This document shows, piece by piece, positions 6,301 to 8,217 of a stretch of DNA of 8,217 nt. The stretch's first letter is position 1. The number at the start of each line of letters is the position of its first letter. The stretch is from Planctomycetota bacterium. GTDB lineage: Bacteria; Planctomycetota; Planctomycetia; Pirellulales; Pirellulaceae. The translations under genes were made by a program, and so were the position numbers. The stretch spans positions 1-8,217 of the forward strand of contig JAJRVM010000197.1 in the NCBI GenBank assembly GCA_024277285.1. The letters are read 5' to 3'. The notes beneath the pieces were generated by a model, which was given only the letters and a program-made list of their open reading frames with translations, was not told the DNA's origin and made no database searches.

Positions 6301-6361
6301 TCATTGGATCACATGTAAGAAAGCTGGCCGCGAATGCGACTCCGCCTTCTCGATCGGATCT
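6269..6361 (-). repeat. Inverted, diverged copy of the dispersed repeat (E)
   Basis: The reverse complement of this stretch matches the 5' two thirds of the 6461-6694 element. Shared blocks are TCCGATCGAGAA, GCATTCGCGGC, ATGTGATCCAAT and GACGCCTGTGG, with a deletion in the GC-rich part. The central palindrome is broken on one arm, and the GTAG foot reads GTAC. It faces the intact copy C about 100 bp away, so the two form a large imperfect inverted repeat. Confidence 0.65.
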
Positions 6362-6460
6362 CCCTACTATTATAACGTTCCCGTAGCCGATATTGGTACA
6401 CAAAGATCCGCTCCGGGAACTCCGCTTGTGGTTGGCGCTGGCCCTCGACATGGATCAGAA

Positions 6461-6694
6461 TCCGATCGAGAAAGCGGCGCCGCGATTGCGGCGATGGCGA
6501 TTGCCGCCGCCGCATTCGCGGCTATCCGTCTTGATGTGATCCAATACCCACAGGCTGACGCCTGTGGCTACATGCTGCCGCGGCATTCGCCGCGAATACC
6601 ATCGACCCGAGCCAATATTCTGGTTTCATTAGACTCCCGTTCCCTAGCCAGGACCTGAGGGAGGGGACCGCCAATGCACGTAGATGAACGCTAA
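6461..6694 (+). repeat. Full-length dispersed repeat element, copy C
   Basis: This appears to be the most complete single copy in the window. It starts with TCCGATCGAGAAAGCGGCG and a GC-rich stretch, followed by the 94-bp core (6506-6599, one base different from A and B). A linker containing ATTCTGGTTTC follows, then GAGGGAGGGGACCGCC and AATGCACGTAGATGAACGCT, ending near 6694. The core holds the same three hairpins. No open frame through it looks like a real gene. Confidence 0.85.
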
Positions 6695-6813
6695 TGGATG
6701 CAGGAAGCCGGTTGCCTTGATAGATTTACTGACGTTGGGGGGGCAGCATTCGTCGCGCTCGACGTTGCGCATCGCGCAACAAGATACTTGTCAGGAATCG
6801 TGGATTAGTGGCG

Positions 6814-6892
6814 ATCTAATAGTACCGAACAGGCTGTTACCGGCGAATTTTTTGTCGATTTCTCTAGATCGGATTAGCCTGTTCAGTTAGAT
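6814..6892. repeat. Long-loop inverted repeat
   Basis: GAACAGGCT (6827-6835) is the exact reverse complement of AGCCTGTTC (6876-6884). An outer pair, ATCTAA (6814-6819) and TTAGAT (6887-6892), extends the match. The 40-nt interior is AT-rich and holds a T6 run. It could be a structured leader, a degenerate terminator or element ends; nothing decides between these. Confidence 0.45.
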
Positions 6893-6947
6893 TGTGGCGT
6901 CGAACGAATCGACGACGTAGAACGCGAAAGAAACCTTTGCGGGCCGG

Positions 6948-6972
6948 CGGTGTTAACACTGCAACGGTGTTA
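6948..6972 (+). promoter_or_regulatory. Possible operator: repeated CGGTGTTA with palindrome
   Basis: CGGTGTTA occurs at 6948-6955 and 6965-6972, 17 bp apart. The first copy is part of the perfect 10-bp palindrome GTGTTAACAC (6950-6959). It lies 58-82 bp upstream of the 7030 start codon, where a transcription factor could bind, but no promoter hexamers could be assigned with confidence. Confidence 0.3.
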
Positions 6973-7029
6973 GTGCCGAAAAGGGGCATTCGTTTCCAAC
7001 GGAGTGGGCTTCAGGGATTTGGAGTCGTT

Positions 7030-7302
7030 ATGAATCTGAAACGTTTTCATGGTAAACGCATCGTGCTGGTCATGGACGTCCAAGGACGTGAAGTGGTATT
7101 GCACGGAACGACCAAGATTCACAAAGACCGCAAACAGGGCAGCATGCTGCAGGTTTCCGTCGCCGACGAGGACGGTGCCGCCGTTGGTTGTCCAACCATC
7201 TTGATCAGCGAACAGCGTTGGCTGCACCACATCGCCAGCGGCTTCGCCTATGGCTGCGAGCTTCTTCTTGACCTCTCGCAATCCGCCGTACCGGCCAGCT
7301 AG
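7030..7302 (+). CDS. Small protein of unknown function
   Basis: This 90-residue protein has no family that can be recognised from the sequence. It has no signal peptide or membrane segment. The N-terminal half alternates hydrophobic and charged residues (KRIVLVMDVQGREVVLHG), suggesting a small beta-rich domain. A short basic stretch (KIHKDRKQG) follows, and the C-terminal part (EQRWLHHIASGFAYGCELLL) is more helical, with two adjacent histidines. The ATG is chosen because GGAG (7021-7024) lies 5 bases upstream; the same frame is open back to 6892, but that extension is implausible. Coding-type G/C third positions support it over the overlapping minus-strand frame. It is followed by about 300 bp without a gene and appears to be transcribed alone. 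Confidence 0.65.
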   Translation: MNLKRFHGKRIVLVMDVQGREVVLHGTTKIHKDRKQGSMLQVSVADEDGAAVGCPTILISEQRWLHHIASGFAYGCELLLDLSQSAVPAS

Positions 7303-7608
7303 ATGCAACTGGCGTGCCCAGAACGGATTCAAACCACGTCGTTGTGGCCTGGGAGAATTCTTCCTTGGCGCAGGACCGCTGGGATCATGAGCTGGCTTTG
7401 CCGCACTTGAGAGCTTTCCGCAAGCTGAAACGCACCTGGACCGGGCATCCAAACCACGATTCGAGCCCCCAAGGGCTCCCGACGCCAGCCCACTTCAAAA
7501 AGTCCGATAAAGAATCGTGCTAATCCTTGCAATCGCTATCTTTTTGCCGCTAGAATGGATACGCGAAAGGGGTGCGACCGTTCTAAGCTAAATTACGAGA
7601 TTAATACG
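7303..7608. other. Gene-free spacer with a hairpin and a promoter
   Basis: A short plus-strand frame (7314-7523) and the overlapping minus-strand frames show no protein-like features. A hairpin GAGCCC-CCAA-GGGCTC lies at 7463-7478, without a following T-run, so it is at best a weak transcription stop. The promoter at 7527-7556 is listed separately. Confidence 0.5.
7527..7556 (+). promoter_or_regulatory. Sigma-70-type promoter of the metalloprotease gene
   Basis: TTGCAA (7527-7532) and TAGAAT (7551-7556) are separated by 18 bp and lie 53 bp upstream of the ATG at 7609. Each hexamer is close to the housekeeping consensus. The spacing and location fit, but the Shine-Dalgarno of the gene is weak. 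Confidence 0.5.
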
Positions 7609-8217
7609 ATGAGATTTTCGAAGCACTGGCTTTTCGTTGCTTGTTTCTTGACAACCTTTGCGATAGCTCTGCCGAGCCAAGCAGCGATTTCCTGGAGTTT
7701 GGATTTTGAAGATGTGAATACCAGCACGGGAATCGGATTTGACGATCCCACGCTTGGAGCGTCGCGACGCGCAACGTTTGGTGCCGTCTTCGACTACCTT
7801 GATACCGTGCTGGATGAAAGCGGAGCGGTCGATATTTTAGTCCGCGCATCGCAGACAGATGGGTCGGGGTTTTTGGCCTCTGCCGGACCCTATGTCTGGG
7901 GCAGCCCAAATGGGTTTCAAAACGGATTCGCTTTCGAGCATGCAACGACCGGAGCTGACCCAACGCCTGTGGTGAGCGATGCCGTCGTTACATTTGATTT
8001 TGGATACAACTGGAATTCAGAAACAGATGCACCGACCGGATCCGAGTTTGACCTTTTGAGTGTGGCGCTGCACGAAATAACTCACGCACTTGGTTTTTTC
8101 AGTCTTATGAATTCAGACGGCGTAAGTTACATCACCACAACTAATCCAGGAGTTTACTCTGTTTACGACAGTTTCCTGGAACGAGGGGATGGAACGAAGC
8201 TGTTCGGAACAGGTGGC
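7609..8217 (+). CDS. Secreted zinc metalloprotease, 5' part (window ends in gene)
   Basis: The first 203 residues are present and the frame is still open at the window edge. Residues 1-25 form a typical Sec signal peptide: basic start (RFSKHW), hydrophobic core, then LPSQA before the likely cleavage. The mature part has an acidic, Gly/Asp-rich beta-type composition. The zinc-binding motif HEITHALGF sits at 155-163 with ligands H155 and H159 and catalytic E156. The position where metzincins have the third ligand (residue 165) is serine, so the third ligand must come from further downstream, as in leishmanolysin-like or gluzincin-type enzymes. Secreted proteases of this kind in exosortase-bearing bacteria often end in a PEP-CTERM sorting signal; whether this one does cannot be seen. 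The ATG follows a plausible promoter, but the Shine-Dalgarno is weak. Local GC appears lower than in the autokinase gene. Confidence 0.85.
   Translation, partial: MRFSKHWLFVACFLTTFAIALPSQAAISWSLDFEDVNTSTGIGFDDPTLGASRRATFGAVFDYLDTVLDESGAVDILVRASQTDGSGFLASAGPYVWGSPNGFQNGFAFEHATTGADPTPVVSDAVVTFDFGYNWNSETDAPTGSEFDLLSVALHEITHALGFFSLMNSDGVSYITTTNPGVYSVYDSFLERGDGTKLFGTGG

Larger units (their letters stand above)
6695..7029. other. Gene-free region with inverted repeats
   Basis: No gene is seen here. An open frame enters the downstream small gene from 6892, but its N-terminal part is an Arg-rich, low-plausibility sequence. The stretch contains a run of seven G at 6737-6743, the 6814-6892 inverted repeat and the 6948-6972 repeated motif, listed separately. 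Confidence 0.5.

Noticed and set aside
6029..6451. Minus-strand open frame of 140 codons
   Set aside because: It runs in another frame through the repeat copy and the ORF remnant and overlaps the nucleotidyltransferase start. The codon pattern favours the 6178-6300 frame.
6137..6658. Plus-strand open frame of 173 codons
   Set aside because: It consists mostly of repeat copies E and C plus spacer. The Ala-rich stretch comes from the GC-rich simple sequence.
6970..7452. Minus-strand open frame of 160 codons
   Set aside because: It is antisense to the 7030-7302 gene, which has a good Shine-Dalgarno and better codon use.
7463..7478. Intrinsic terminator after the 90-aa gene
   Set aside because: A 6-bp stem is present, but no T-run follows, so it is mentioned only as a hairpin.
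7601..7963. Minus-strand open frame of 120 codons
   Set aside because: It is antisense to the metalloprotease, whose signal peptide and HExxH motif are clear.

Overview
The window looks like a chromosomal segment of a planctomycete (Pirellulaceae-like) or a close relative. The reasons are an exosortase next to an exopolysaccharide-type tyrosine autokinase, a degenerate ECF-like sigma factor, a secreted metalloprotease that could be an exosortase client, moderately high GC, long intergenic gaps and many short palindromic repeats. The assignment is inferred from gene content and style, not from a database match.

Layout. 1-319: no gene, but GTAG-footed hairpins. 320-2551 (-): polysaccharide co-polymerase/tyrosine autokinase (Wzz-BY-kinase). 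2552-2828: spacer with one dispersed repeat copy. 2829-3713 (-): exosortase. 3714-4261: gene-free stretch with a 16-bp inverted repeat and a 15-bp tandem repeat. 4262-4969 (+): sigma-70-family factor, ending in an intrinsic terminator. 5020-5424: repeat block with two identical 94-bp copies. 5419-6039 (-): small nucleotidyltransferase of AbiEii-like type. 6178-6300 (-): remnant of a small ORF, joined to an inverted diverged repeat copy. 6461-6694: third near-identical repeat copy. 6695-7029: gene-free, with inverted repeats. 7030-7302 (+): small protein of unknown function. 7303-7608: gene-free, with a promoter. 7609-8217 (+): 5' part of a secreted zinc metalloprotease that runs off the window.

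Function. The kinase and exosortase point to export of an exopolysaccharide and processing of PEP-CTERM-like proteins at the cell surface. The secreted protease is a plausible sorting substrate, but its C-terminus is outside the window. The sigma factor may regulate nearby genes; the sequence does not show this.

The most interesting signal is the repeat system. At least six hairpins with three or four different stem sequences share a GTAG tetranucleotide at the foot (CTAC on the other strand). One stem pair differs by two compensatory changes. This is the layout known for REP sequences mobilised by RAYT (TnpA-REP) transposases. Two repeats overlap the stop codons of upstream genes, and direct copies bracket the nucleotidyltransferase gene as if it were a cassette.
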